Assembly: GCA_035635475.1 (NCBI GenBank) | Contig: DASQAZ010000117.1 | Coordinates: 1-64,000 of the forward strand | Length of the DNA: 64,000 bases | Direction: 5' to 3' | Origin: VBOC01 sp035635475 | Lineage (GTDB): Bacteria; Bacteroidota; Ignavibacteria; UBA10030; SZUA-254 | Shown here: positions 43,553 to 52,532 of the stretch, piece by piece | Position numbering within the stretch: position 1 is the first letter of the stretch | Layout of the letters: each line of letters starts with the position of its first letter | The notes under the pieces: model-generated | What the model was told of the DNA's origin: nothing | The model's database searches: none | What the model saw: only the letters and a program-made list of their open reading frames with translations | Made by a program: the position numbers and the translations under genes

Positions 43553-44446
43553 ATGGTGAGCAAAGAGATTGAGCGGCTTGTCCAATCGATCTTGAATGAT
43601 CCGCCGGGGGAGCATCCCTGCTGCAAGGACGGAACATGCTCGGACGGTCTCTGCGTCATTCATAATAAGGAAGGCGTCCGGAGCATCGTCCACAACGGTG
43701 CGGCGAGGGTCACCGCGGGGATGGGCATTGAGGCGGCAGGCGGGATCGAGACAGACCTCGCCAGATTGATCGACCACACGCTCCTCAAACCTGATGCGAC
43801 CAAGGAGCAGATTACGAAGCTCTGTGCGGAGGCGAAGAAGTATAACTTTGCAAGTGTCTGTATCAACCCCTGCTATGTCTCCCTTTGCGCGAAATTGCTC
43901 CGCGATACACCGGTCAAAGTCTGTACCGTGATCGGCTTCCCGCTGGGCGCTACGAGCACGGCCGCGAAAGCATTCGAAGGGGAGCAGGCGCTTCGCGACG
44001 GCGCGAACGAGCTGGATATGGTCATGAACGTCGGGATGCTGAAATCCGCCGAGTATGAATATGTCGAGAATGATATTTTCGCCGTCGTCACCACGTCGCG
44101 CCGCTATGGGGCTCTCACGAAGGTCATCCTCGAAACTTCGCTCCTGACCGATGAAGAAAAAATCAAGGGCTGCCTGTTGGCGAAGCGGGCGGGGGCAGAT
44201 TTTGTGAAAACATCGACCGGATTTGCAGGGGGCGGTGCAACGGTCGGCGATATCGCCTTGATGCGCCACGTGGTGGGGTCGGCGATGGGTGTAAAGGCGT
44301 CGGGCGGCGTGCGAACGCGCGAGGAAGCTCTCGCGCTGGTCGCCAGCGGAGCCGACCGGATCGGCGCGAGTGCCAGCGTGAAGATCGTCGGCGGGAATGG
44401 CGAGGGTCGGATCGGCTCAAATCTGAAAGCCATGCAGTCATATTAA
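43553..44446 (+). CDS. deoC: Deoxyribose-phosphate aldolase with N-terminal extension
   Basis: 297 residues, against about 215-260 for the family. The catalytic core starts near residue 66 (LIDHTLLKPDATKEQI). It includes CTVIGFPLGAT, DELDM-like NELDMVMN, the Schiff-base lysine in DFVKTSTGF and VKASGGVRT. It splits deoxyribose 5-phosphate into acetaldehyde and glyceraldehyde 3-phosphate. Residues 1-65 are an extra part: an amphipathic helix (SKEIERLVQSILND) followed by a Cys-rich stretch (Cys 23, 24, 29, 34). That layout resembles peptides that target enzymes into bacterial microcompartments. Confidence 0.93.
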   Translation: MVSKEIERLVQSILNDPPGEHPCCKDGTCSDGLCVIHNKEGVRSIVHNGAARVTAGMGIEAAGGIETDLARLIDHTLLKPDATKEQITKLCAEAKKYNFASVCINPCYVSLCAKLLRDTPVKVCTVIGFPLGATSTAAKAFEGEQALRDGANELDMVMNVGMLKSAEYEYVENDIFAVVTTSRRYGALTKVILETSLLTDEEKIKGCLLAKRAGADFVKTSTGFAGGGATVGDIALMRHVVGSAMGVKASGGVRTREEALALVASGADRIGASASVKIVGGNGEGRIGSNLKAMQSY

Positions 44447-44470
44447 CGTCCACAACAATCTGAGGGCTTT

Positions 44471-44941
44471 ATGATTCTATTCAAAGGAGCGTTTCCGGTG
44501 TTCGCCATCGCGGCAGCGATGATCGTCGCCGGCTGCTCTTCATCAAAGCAAAGCGAGAAGACCGGCTCGACAACCGTTCAGAACCCGTCCGAAACGTCAT
44601 CGAAGCCGGAGGGCGCGAAGACCGATACGTTCGACGTGAAGGTCGACAACTCAAAGAAGCCGTCGTACGAACCAACGGCGACCGCCGCCCAGCCCGGAAA
44701 CTTCGCCGTGCAGATCGGCGCGTACCAGAAGCAGGAAAATGCCGATCGCGTCGCAGCTCTTGCGAGGGACCGGTTTGCGGTGACCATCACCACGGTTTTC
44801 GACCGGACGAAAGGCCTGTGGAAAGTACTCGTGGGAAATTTTCCGACGAAAGATCAGGCGAGGCAATTTCGCGATGAGATGGTTCAGAAATACCCGAGCG
44901 ATTACAAGGATGCGTGGACGACCGACATCCCGCAGCAGTAA
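44471..44941 (+). CDS. SPOR-domain lipoprotein
   Basis: 156 residues. A signal segment (MILFKGAFPVFAIAAAMIVA) leads to the lipobox VAGC. A Ser/Thr/Lys-rich linker comes next, and the C-terminal 80 residues form a SPOR domain (NFAVQIGAYQKQENADRVAA, then GLWKVLVGNFPTKDQARQF). SPOR domains bind denuded glycan strands at division sites. It starts 24 bp after deoC and overlaps the next lipoprotein gene by 32 bp. Confidence 0.92.
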   Translation: MILFKGAFPVFAIAAAMIVAGCSSSKQSEKTGSTTVQNPSETSSKPEGAKTDTFDVKVDNSKKPSYEPTATAAQPGNFAVQIGAYQKQENADRVAALARDRFAVTITTVFDRTKGLWKVLVGNFPTKDQARQFRDEMVQKYPSDYKDAWTTDIPQQ

Positions 44942-45488
44942 ACGCGGGCTGACGCTTCCGCTTTTGTTAGTTGGCGCGGTCGTTCTGTGGGGATGTTCAT
45001 CTGCGAAAGAGGCGGAGCAGAAGGTTGAAGCCCCGGCGCCGAAGAGCGACGACCTCAGGCGATACGAGAAGACGTTTAATCCCTCCGACTTCGATTCGGA
45101 CATCAAGCTCATTAAAGAAGAGGAAAAGACCGAGCGATCGACATTTGAATCCACGAATGTCGTCACGACCGCAGTCCCCGACACGATTCGGGGTTTCAGA
45201 ATCCAGGTCCTGCTGACGCAGGACATCGACGAGGCCGTCCGCATCCGGGACAGCGTCGAGTCGTTGCTTCCCGAAGAATGGACGTATATCGTTTACGATT
45301 CGCCCTACTACAAGGTCCGCCTGGGGAATTGCGAGGATCGCGCCGCCGCCAGCCCCCTCCTGAAAAAAATATCCTCCCTTGGATTTAAGAGCGCCTGGAT
45401 TGTGCCCGACAACGTCGTGAGAAACTTACCGCCGAAGCCTCCCGATACGAGCATAGAACCGCAGAAGCAGTTCAAGAATAAACACTGA
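44910..45488 (+). CDS. Second SPOR-like lipoprotein
   Basis: 192 residues from ATG 44910, within the end of the previous gene; an ATG at 44874 would lengthen the basic N-terminus. The signal LTLPLLLVGAVVLWGC ends in a lipobox. The C-terminal region RGFRIQVLLTQDIDEAVRIR, with YIVYDSPYYKVRLGNCEDRA, follows the SPOR layout (beta-alpha-beta, with a Y-KVRLG core). The two neighbours probably act together at the septum or in the cell wall. Confidence 0.85.
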   Translation: MRGRPTSRSSKRGLTLPLLLVGAVVLWGCSSAKEAEQKVEAPAPKSDDLRRYEKTFNPSDFDSDIKLIKEEEKTERSTFESTNVVTTAVPDTIRGFRIQVLLTQDIDEAVRIRDSVESLLPEEWTYIVYDSPYYKVRLGNCEDRAAASPLLKKISSLGFKSAWIVPDNVVRNLPPKPPDTSIEPQKQFKNKH

Positions 45489-45500
45489 TCCCGGCGAAGA

Positions 45501-47195
45501 CTACCGGAAACTGATCACCACTCCCTCGAGGGGCCATCGGGCTCTGACTCTGAGCGTATCGGCGAAGATCGCAAAGCGTTCCGCAGGCCGGAAAGGAAAC
45601 GGCGTGCCGTATGAGTAGCTTCCGTTGCCGTCTGCATCCCGGAAGGCCGAAATAGTATACCTCCCTTCAATCACCCGGTCGAGCACAAAGGGACCGGGGG
45701 AACCGAGAACCAACCTGCGCGGTTTGAGCTGAGTGTTGGAAATATTCGCCGCGAGGATGTAAATCTTGCCTCTCGCGCCCGGTGAATCGTCCCGTACCTC
45801 CCCCTTGATGCTTCCGAGCGTCTTCTCATCAACCGTCGAGAACTTTCTCGTCCACAGACTGTCGCGCAAATGGTTGCCCGAAAGATCGCGCAACGAATCC
45901 AGCGCGATGCGCAGGACATACGGCGTTGAAAGCGGCCACGGTTGGGAGGGGACGAATGAAGCCTGAGCGGAGTTCCACCACTTAAACCCTCCTGCCACGA
46001 TACGTTGAGCGGTATCGGTCAGATGAAAGCCCCGTTCGAACGGTAATGGCCGGATCGCCTCGCTGAATGCGATGTGAATGCTGTCATCCGCTTGAACGCT
46101 CTTGTCCCCTTCCTGAATATTCTCGATTTTCATCGCAGGTCTTGTTGTGTCGGGAACGGCTGAGCCCGAAAAAATGCCGCTGCCGGGTGGCATATCGAGA
46201 ACATTTCCGCGAACATCCCTTAGTTCGTTCAGCCTCACGCGGTAGGTTTTCGAGCTCTCCTGATCTGCGGTGTAGATTTGGGCCGCGAGCGAAGATCCGT
46301 CCACGAATGAGAAATCATAGGCCGATAATTGGGAGCCGGTTGCCGTGTCAATGATCGATACGTTCGTCGCCCGGAGGCCGGTCGTTTCCATCATCTCGCT
46401 GAATTTCAGGAGCACGTGGGAACGATCGATCGATCGGGCGCTCGACAGAAACGGCCTCGTCGTGTCCTCCCGCGTCAGCTGATATTGCATTCCGGAAATC
46501 CTGGGCCTCAGGCTATCCAGCACGATGTCTGTATTTGCAATCCCAAACTCGTCCGTCTGCGCATCGTACAGGAGATTCCGATACTGGTCGCGCACCGCAA
46601 TAAGACGGTACCTGCCCAGCGCGAGGTTTGTGAGATTAAACGTCCCATCCTTCCCCGTCTGGGTCGCATAATCCGGTTTCGACCGGGCGGGATTCAGCGT
46701 ATCGGGGTTGCGGGAATCTAACGAGTAGGCGAAGATCATTACTCCGGCAGGCGTGGGGTCGAACACTCTGCCGGAAACCGACGCCGAGTCGAGATGTCCG
46801 CCTGTGGAAAACGGGAGGGCGTAGGCTCGTGCCATCTTGTTCTTCCGGGTATCGACAACGTCGGTCCCGATGGTGACGATGTACGTCGCATTGGGGCGGA
46901 GCGAATCGGAGAACTGTATTTCAACCCCGGTGCCGCTCCAATCGAAGGTGAGCAGACCGACCGATGGCGAGATGAACATCGATCCCTCCACGCTGCTCCG
47001 ATCGACGTACTTACTGAACGCCAGGCTGAACCTGTTATCGCGATAGTTCAGAGTCCCCGGCGGAGGGTAAGAACGAACAACTTCCGGCGGCGTGGTATCG
47101 GGCGGACCGCCGGAGGGCGGTGCCTGGCCAGCGCAGAAGAAGGAAATCGTTGCGACGATGGAGCACACGAGAATAGGAAGTATTGTTTGGTTCAC
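45501..47195 (-). CDS. Ig-like (Big_5) domain lipoprotein
   Basis: 564 residues. The lipobox lies near ISFFC (Cys about residue 21) and is followed by AGQAPPSGGPPDTTPPEVV, the start seen in a lipoprotein family common in Bacteroidetes. A Big_5 Ig-like domain comes next (about 35-130, LAFSKYVDRSSVEGSMFISP). Beyond it are further beta-sandwich parts, including a second Big_5-like unit (HIAFSEAIRPLPFERGFHLT), and an ending WPLEGVVISFR. It is probably displayed on the outer membrane. It starts 5 bp after the mltG stop. Confidence 0.88.
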   Translation of the reverse strand: MNQTILPILVCSIVATISFFCAGQAPPSGGPPDTTPPEVVRSYPPPGTLNYRDNRFSLAFSKYVDRSSVEGSMFISPSVGLLTFDWSGTGVEIQFSDSLRPNATYIVTIGTDVVDTRKNKMARAYALPFSTGGHLDSASVSGRVFDPTPAGVMIFAYSLDSRNPDTLNPARSKPDYATQTGKDGTFNLTNLALGRYRLIAVRDQYRNLLYDAQTDEFGIANTDIVLDSLRPRISGMQYQLTREDTTRPFLSSARSIDRSHVLLKFSEMMETTGLRATNVSIIDTATGSQLSAYDFSFVDGSSLAAQIYTADQESSKTYRVRLNELRDVRGNVLDMPPGSGIFSGSAVPDTTRPAMKIENIQEGDKSVQADDSIHIAFSEAIRPLPFERGFHLTDTAQRIVAGGFKWWNSAQASFVPSQPWPLSTPYVLRIALDSLRDLSGNHLRDSLWTRKFSTVDEKTLGSIKGEVRDDSPGARGKIYILAANISNTQLKPRRLVLGSPGPFVLDRVIEGRYTISAFRDADGNGSYSYGTPFPFRPAERFAIFADTLRVRARWPLEGVVISFR

Positions 47196-47200
47196 GATGT

Positions 47201-48226
47201 TCAGCGACTGAACTCTTCTTCCCGCATCGCTTCCTGCTCATCGCGGAATTTCCTGTACCGCCGCGCGGCGCGCCGGTGTTCGAGATAGGTGCGGGTAAAG
47301 GTGTGACCCCCCTGCCCGTTCGCCACAAAGAAGAGATACCGATGCCTCACCGGAAAGAGGGCGGCAAGAATGGAGGCCCGCCCGGGATTGCCGATCGGCC
47401 CCGGCGGCAAACCATAATTGCGGTACGTATTATAAGGCGATTCGCGGTGGAGGTCGCTGAGTCTCAATCGCCGCGGCCCGTCTACCAGGATGAATTGAAC
47501 CGTCGGATCGGCCTCCAGCCTCATGCGCCGCTCGAGCCGGTTATAATAGACGCCCGCCACTTTGGCGCGTTCCGAATCGATCGCGGTCTCCCCGTTGACA
47601 ATCGACGCCAGGACGAGTACATCGTTGAGCGATTTGTCGGCGGAATCCAGCCTCCCCCTCAGCGAATCGTTCATGAATTTCCAGAACTCTCCGACCTGCT
47701 CTCTGATGATTTGTTCCTCATCCATCTGCCAGTACAATCTGTACGTATCCGGCATCAGGTAGCCCTCGAGCGAAGTTGCCTGCACGCCGAGCGTGTGCGC
47801 AAAATTTGAATCGTAGACCAGCGTCATATACCGGAGGGAGTCGATTCCAAGGGTCCGGGCAAGAATCTTCGCCTGGCGGGCGGCCTTCACGCCCTCGGGA
47901 AGCATGACCGTGATCGGCTCGATCGTTCTGCCTGAGCGTAAGTCCTCCAGCATTTCCCTGTTCGACATCCCGCTCGTAAATCGATACTTTCCGACTTGCA
48001 TTTTCGTCGTGAGGCCGAGAATTCTTCCGGCCGCGTCGATGAGCGCACGGCTGCGGATAATCCCCCCGATCTCGAGCGAGTCGAGAACCCGCTGGAAGTT
48101 TTCTCCCCGCGAGACTGTGATCGATCGATCGCCCTCGAAAGAATTTGGCGCCCACAGGATTTCGTAAGCGGCAATCAGTCCCAGGGCGAGCACGGCCGCC
48201 AGAATTCGCAGCAGCCACTTCCTCAT
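47201..48226 (-). CDS. mltG: Endolytic murein transglycosylase (YceG/MltG)
   Basis: 341 residues. One N-terminal membrane helix (LLRILAAVLALGLIAAYEIL) is followed by a LysM-like part and the YceG domain. The catalytic segment reads LASIVNGETAIDSERAKVAGVYYNRLERRM; the Glu in GET is kept, while the first Glu of the common EKET motif is Asn here. It cuts nascent glycan strands at the inner membrane and helps set strand length. It overlaps the upstream gene by 4 bp. Confidence 0.94.
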   Translation of the reverse strand: MRKWLLRILAAVLALGLIAAYEILWAPNSFEGDRSITVSRGENFQRVLDSLEIGGIIRSRALIDAAGRILGLTTKMQVGKYRFTSGMSNREMLEDLRSGRTIEPITVMLPEGVKAARQAKILARTLGIDSLRYMTLVYDSNFAHTLGVQATSLEGYLMPDTYRLYWQMDEEQIIREQVGEFWKFMNDSLRGRLDSADKSLNDVLVLASIVNGETAIDSERAKVAGVYYNRLERRMRLEADPTVQFILVDGPRRLRLSDLHRESPYNTYRNYGLPPGPIGNPGRASILAALFPVRHRYLFFVANGQGGHTFTRTYLEHRRAARRYRKFRDEQEAMREEEFSR

Positions 48227-50166
48227 TGGACACCCTCCCTCCGGATCTCATTGTACCGGCCGAGGTACCGGAGAGACTTCGCGCTGTCGTGGTAAGCGAA
48301 CTGGTAGACCCCCGCGAGCTGTTTGTACCCGTTCGCGTAGGAAGGATTATTTTTTATCAGAGCTTCAAGAGTGTTTACGGCCTCGCCCGGCTTATTTTCT
48401 CTGATGGAGATTTCTGCGGACGCCGATTGCGCGTCCCAGTATTGTGGATGGAGCCGGAGGGCCGTCTGCACCTCCTCAGAAGCCTTTCCAAGATTTCCTG
48501 CCAAAAAATAAGCGCGACCCAGGAGCAAATGCGTCTTTGAGGACTGGGGATCGATCTCGAGAGACCTCCTCAGTAGTCGACCGGCTTCATCTACGTTGCG
48601 GGCCGAGAGCTCCGAAGCCGCCGCGCCCGACATCCGGCCTGCAAGCTGTGGAGTAAAGTGTGCGCGCGCAGGATCGAAGGGGAATACCTCCATGATTTCC
48701 GGATGCGATTCATCCGTTTGAAAGAGAGGGTTTTCGTTGACGACCTCAAACCAATTGCGCAACAGAGCAAGATGCGTGACCTTCTTCCGGACAAGATATT
48801 GCTTGAGCTTGTCAAGATTCCCGATATTGTTGATCATTTCCGGGGATACGAGCCCGACCATATCGACGATCTTTCTGTCCGAATAATAAGCGATTGCTCC
48901 TACATCATGCGTCGCCACAACGCTCCCGGCCGGGAGGTTGTCGTGGATCCAACGAGCCGTCCGGACTTGCCGCTCGCCGATATACCGGCAGTACTCCGCG
49001 TAGGTGTCCTTCATCTCCCACGAAGCCGCCGCAAACTGCACACCGAAGACGAGGATCAGGAACCCGCCGGCCATCAATTCGGTTCGCGGCCGCCCGAGGC
49101 CCCGGAAAATCTTCTTTCCCAGCTCAAGAAGCGAACCGACTCCCCGCAAGCCTAGCAGGATGACGAACGGCAGAATGGGCATCAGATATCGTCCTTCCTG
49201 ATAGAGGTAGGGAAGATTGAGCCAGTAGACGAGAAATAATCCTATCGGCCAGAGCAGAGAGATCAACAGATCATCCGGCCGCAACCTCAACACCGACCGC
49301 AGCACGCTCACGACGCCTGTCGCGACGAGGAGGCAGAAGATCCGGAGGTGACCGTCGGTAAGAAACCCGAAAACCTGCTGCGGAAAACCCGACCCTCCGC
49401 CGGAGTAATATTTTATCTTCGCAGCATAGGTGTTCGGGAACAACGAGCCGGACAGCCAGAGGTTGAATCCGACATACGCACAGCCGATTCCTGCGGCCAC
49501 CAGCCCGGATCGGATCAGCCACGCGGAATCGTCTGTTCCCTTTCTTTTCGGCTGATTCCGGCGAAGGACCGAACTGCGGTATGCGGCATCAATGGCAATA
49601 ATGACCAGAAACAGGAGCGCTTCGGGACGCGTCCAGATCGCAAGGCCGCCGGCAATGCCGAGCCGGAGGGGTCTTCGGATCGTGTAGAAATAATGCACCG
49701 CGAGAAGCATGAACAAAAACAGCGTAGTTTCCATGCCGGAGTCCGCGACCCATTCCAGTCGGGGCTCGAGCAGCACTAAAAGCGCTGCAGCGGCAGCAAA
49801 TAAACCGGTCCCCAGAATCTTCTTCGCAAGGGCGTAGAGCATCCATGCCGAAAGGGCAAAGAAGACGATGCCCAGTGAGTAACTGAGCAGGAACTCATTC
49901 GAGGTGAACGAGAATCCTGCGGCGAGCAGAAGCGTGTAGAGAGGCGAGGTCGAGCCGGAGGTGACCGTCTGATTCTGATAGTACGAGTAGGACCCGTACT
50001 CATGGAGATTCTTCGCGAACTGAAGGTGGATCCAGGGGTCATCGAGCGGGAAGCCAACCGCGCCGTTCACACGATACGCATTCCAGCCTGCGAAGATGCA
50101 CATCCCCGATCCGAGAACCATCACGGGGATCAGGAAGTACGCCGTTTTCTTCGTCCGATCATTCAT
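48223..50166 (-). CDS. GT-C-type polytopic membrane protein with C-terminal TPR repeats
   Basis: 647 residues. About ten to eleven membrane helices fill residues 1-400. The first loop contains FPLDDPWIHLQFAKNLHEYG, the acidic pair typical of GT-C glycosyltransferases that use lipid-linked sugars. A soluble alpha/beta part follows (VATHDVGAIAYYSDRKIVDM), and then three or so TPR units (AGRLLRRSLEIDPQSSKTHLL and on). It probably glycosylates proteins or envelope polymers on the periplasmic face. It lies between tsaD and mltG. Confidence 0.88.
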   Translation of the reverse strand: MNDRTKKTAYFLIPVMVLGSGMCIFAGWNAYRVNGAVGFPLDDPWIHLQFAKNLHEYGSYSYYQNQTVTSGSTSPLYTLLLAAGFSFTSNEFLLSYSLGIVFFALSAWMLYALAKKILGTGLFAAAAALLVLLEPRLEWVADSGMETTLFLFMLLAVHYFYTIRRPLRLGIAGGLAIWTRPEALLFLVIIAIDAAYRSSVLRRNQPKRKGTDDSAWLIRSGLVAAGIGCAYVGFNLWLSGSLFPNTYAAKIKYYSGGGSGFPQQVFGFLTDGHLRIFCLLVATGVVSVLRSVLRLRPDDLLISLLWPIGLFLVYWLNLPYLYQEGRYLMPILPFVILLGLRGVGSLLELGKKIFRGLGRPRTELMAGGFLILVFGVQFAAASWEMKDTYAEYCRYIGERQVRTARWIHDNLPAGSVVATHDVGAIAYYSDRKIVDMVGLVSPEMINNIGNLDKLKQYLVRKKVTHLALLRNWFEVVNENPLFQTDESHPEIMEVFPFDPARAHFTPQLAGRMSGAAASELSARNVDEAGRLLRRSLEIDPQSSKTHLLLGRAYFLAGNLGKASEEVQTALRLHPQYWDAQSASAEISIRENKPGEAVNTLEALIKNNPSYANGYKQLAGVYQFAYHDSAKSLRYLGRYNEIRREGVQ

Positions 50167-50193
50167 CCGACTTCACGCCCGGCTCAATCCAAC

Positions 50194-51192
50194 TTAGATC
50201 GGGAGATTCGGCTCTGCATGGAGGTCGAATGCCGATTCGATTCCTTTCTTGAGAAGGAGATAACCCGTCATGGCGATCATGGCTCCGTTATCCGTGCAGT
50301 ATTCAAGTCTTGGGACGAACAGCCGGAAGTTCCGGCTCGCAGCAAGCGCTTCCATGCGCCGCCGCAGCTCCGAATTCGCCGACACTCCGCCCGCAATCGC
50401 GACGTCGTTGACACCGGTCCGCTTCAACGCCCGGAGGATCTTCTCAATCAAAACCTCCGCCATCGCAGCCTGAAAACTTGCACAGAGATCCTTCACCCGG
50501 CTTTCGCCGTCACCCCGCAGGGTGTGATCGCGAAGCCAGTAGCGAACCGCGGTCTTGATGCCGCTGAAACTGAAATCGAGGCTCTCGTCCCCGAGCATCG
50601 ACCGCGGAAATTTCACGAATTCGGGATTTCCGGACTGTGCCAGCCTGTCGAGCACAGGTCCGCCCGGAAAGCCGAGGCCGAGCATTTTCGCGACCTTGTC
50701 GTAGGCCTCGCCCGCAGCGTCGTCGAGCGTTTCGCCCAGGAGTTCGTGCTCGAGAATGTTTCTGACGAGCACAAGCTGCGTGTGTCCCCCTGAAACCGTC
50801 AGACAAAGAAAGGGGAGATTGGGCCTTGGCTCATCGATGAAATTTGAATAGAGGTGCGCCTCCATGTGATTAACGCCTACGAAGGGCACGCGGAGGCCGT
50901 AGGCCAATGCTTTGGCGAAATTCAGCCCCACCAGGAGCGCGCCCATGAGGCCGGGCCCGTAGGTCGCACAGACGGCATCGAGCTGATTCTTGCCGATCCC
51001 CGCTGTGCGCAGTGCCTCCTCAACGACCGGGACGATCAACCGTTGGTGTGCCCGCGATGCGAGCTCCGGTACGACCCCCCCATATTCGCCGTGGGCGAGC
51101 TGCGATGAGATCACATTCGACTGTACGATGCCGTCCTGAAGAACGGCGGCGGATGTCTCGTCGCATGACGTTTCAATTCCGAGAATATTCAT
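50194..51192 (-). CDS. tsaD: tRNA threonylcarbamoyladenosine synthase TsaD
   Basis: 332 residues from ATG 51192, giving MNILGIETSCDETSAAVLQ, the family start; a longer frame to 51261 has no matching residues. The metal-binding His pair is in VNHMEAHLYSNF, and the ASKHA phosphate motifs are VSGGHTQLV and AGGVSANSELR. It completes t6A37 in tRNAs that read ANN codons. MtaB, encoded at 20318-21616, acts on the same modified base. Confidence 0.97.
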   Translation of the reverse strand: MNILGIETSCDETSAAVLQDGIVQSNVISSQLAHGEYGGVVPELASRAHQRLIVPVVEEALRTAGIGKNQLDAVCATYGPGLMGALLVGLNFAKALAYGLRVPFVGVNHMEAHLYSNFIDEPRPNLPFLCLTVSGGHTQLVLVRNILEHELLGETLDDAAGEAYDKVAKMLGLGFPGGPVLDRLAQSGNPEFVKFPRSMLGDESLDFSFSGIKTAVRYWLRDHTLRGDGESRVKDLCASFQAAMAEVLIEKILRALKRTGVNDVAIAGGVSANSELRRRMEALAASRNFRLFVPRLEYCTDNGAMIAMTGYLLLKKGIESAFDLHAEPNLPI

Positions 51193-51255
51193 CGACTCTA
51201 AGAATAAGCGAAAAGTTCGGCTGATTTTCAAGCGTCGCGACGGCCTAAAAGTCAC

Positions 51256-51284
51256 TTGCAAAGGTGAGCTAATTTTTTTATCTT
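51256..51284 (+). promoter_or_regulatory. Sigma70-type promoter for the MacAB-like efflux operon
   Basis: TTGCAA (51256-51261), 17-bp spacer, TATCTT (51279-51284). The predicted start is near 51291, which leaves about 38 nt to the GTG at 51329. Confidence 0.6.
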
Positions 51285-51328
51285 GAGGCCATTATCGGAG
51301 AGCCTTCCACCTCGCACGTGCAAATCCA

Positions 51329-52522
51329 GTGTCCGCAACTGAAAACGTCGACCTTTCGAGGCTGAGAATTCAGCACGAAGAAAAACTGGAAGAGCGTCCG
51401 AGAAGGGCTCATCGTACCGGTGTCATCCTCTATGCCGCGGGAGCGCTCTTCCTGGCTCTGGTGGCGTTTGTCTTCATACGCACGTCGTTGAGCTCCGCCG
51501 AGACCGTCGAGCTCGCAACCGTTTCGTTCGTTTCTCCGTCCCAGTCCAATGAGATCCTCACGGCAAGCGGTTATGTCGTGGCACAGCAGAAGGCGTCTGT
51601 TGCTTCAAAGGCAACGGGGCGTATCGTCTTTCTTGGGCACCATGAAGGAGATAAGGTAACGAAGGGCGAAATCATCGCTCGAATCGAAAGCGCCGACGTC
51701 GAGGCGGCGCTGGCCCAGGCACAGGCGGAACTCGCGCTCGCCCGCGCGGACCGCGAGGATGCCGGGAGGTCGCTTGAACGTTCAAAGGCAATGCTGAGCC
51801 GCGAGCTTATTTCTCAGGCAGAATTCGACGCCGCGAAGGCGCGCGACGACCGCGTCCGCGCGACGATTCAATCGAAGGATGCAGCGGTGAGAGCGGCAGA
51901 GGTACAGGTTGAGAATACCCGGATCCGGGCGCCGTTCGATGGAACGATCCTGACGAAGAATGCCGACGTGGGTGAGGTCGTTGCCCCGTTCGCAGCGGGG
52001 GCAAGTTCCCGGGTGGCAGTCGTCACAATCGCCGACATGTCCTCGCTCCAGGTCGAGGCGGACGTCTCGGAGTCAAACATCGAGCGCATTACGGTTGAGC
52101 AGCCGTGTGAGATTGCACTCGATGCCTATCCGGACAAGCGCTATCGCGGCAGGGTGGACAAGATCGTACCGACGGCAGATCGCGCTAAAGCAACTGTCCT
52201 CACAAAGATCCGCTTCCTGGAACGGGACAAGCGCGTGCTGCCCGAAATGAGCGCCAAAATCCATTTCCTGGCCGAGGGGACTCCCGAGAGCCCCTCCTCG
52301 AAGCCGAGGCTTGTCATTGATTCAACGGCCATTGCCGTTCGCGACGGGCAGAAGGTTGCCTTCGTCATCCGCGGCGACGAGGCAAGCGCCGTTGCAGTCC
52401 AGCTCGGAGATCCCCTTGGAAAATCGATCGAGGTCCGCCGCGGGCTGTCGGCCGGCGACCGCGTGGTCCTGAAGCCGTCACAGAATATGCAAACCGGAAC
52501 GAAGGTGAAAATAAAGGAGTAG
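51329..52522 (+). CDS. Periplasmic adaptor (HlyD/MacA-like) of an efflux pump
   Basis: 397 residues from GTG 51329. A single N-terminal membrane helix (GVILYAAGALFLALVAFVFI, about 27-46) is followed by a biotinyl-lipoyl part, an alpha-helical hairpin (ADVEAALAQAQAELALARAD and on) and beta-barrel domains. This is the usual layout of adaptors that connect an inner-membrane pump to an outer-membrane channel. The ATPase and two permease genes follow closely, so it acts in a MacAB-type system. No TolC gene is in the window. Confidence 0.93.
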   Translation: MSATENVDLSRLRIQHEEKLEERPRRAHRTGVILYAAGALFLALVAFVFIRTSLSSAETVELATVSFVSPSQSNEILTASGYVVAQQKASVASKATGRIVFLGHHEGDKVTKGEIIARIESADVEAALAQAQAELALARADREDAGRSLERSKAMLSRELISQAEFDAAKARDDRVRATIQSKDAAVRAAEVQVENTRIRAPFDGTILTKNADVGEVVAPFAAGASSRVAVVTIADMSSLQVEADVSESNIERITVEQPCEIALDAYPDKRYRGRVDKIVPTADRAKATVLTKIRFLERDKRVLPEMSAKIHFLAEGTPESPSSKPRLVIDSTAIAVRDGQKVAFVIRGDEASAVAVQLGDPLGKSIEVRRGLSAGDRVVLKPSQNMQTGTKVKIKE

Positions 52523-52532
52523 ATAATCGGCT

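Noticed and set aside
43472..44269. Long N-terminal extension of the porQ-like gene
   Set aside because: It is antisense to deoC; a signal peptide begins at 43423.
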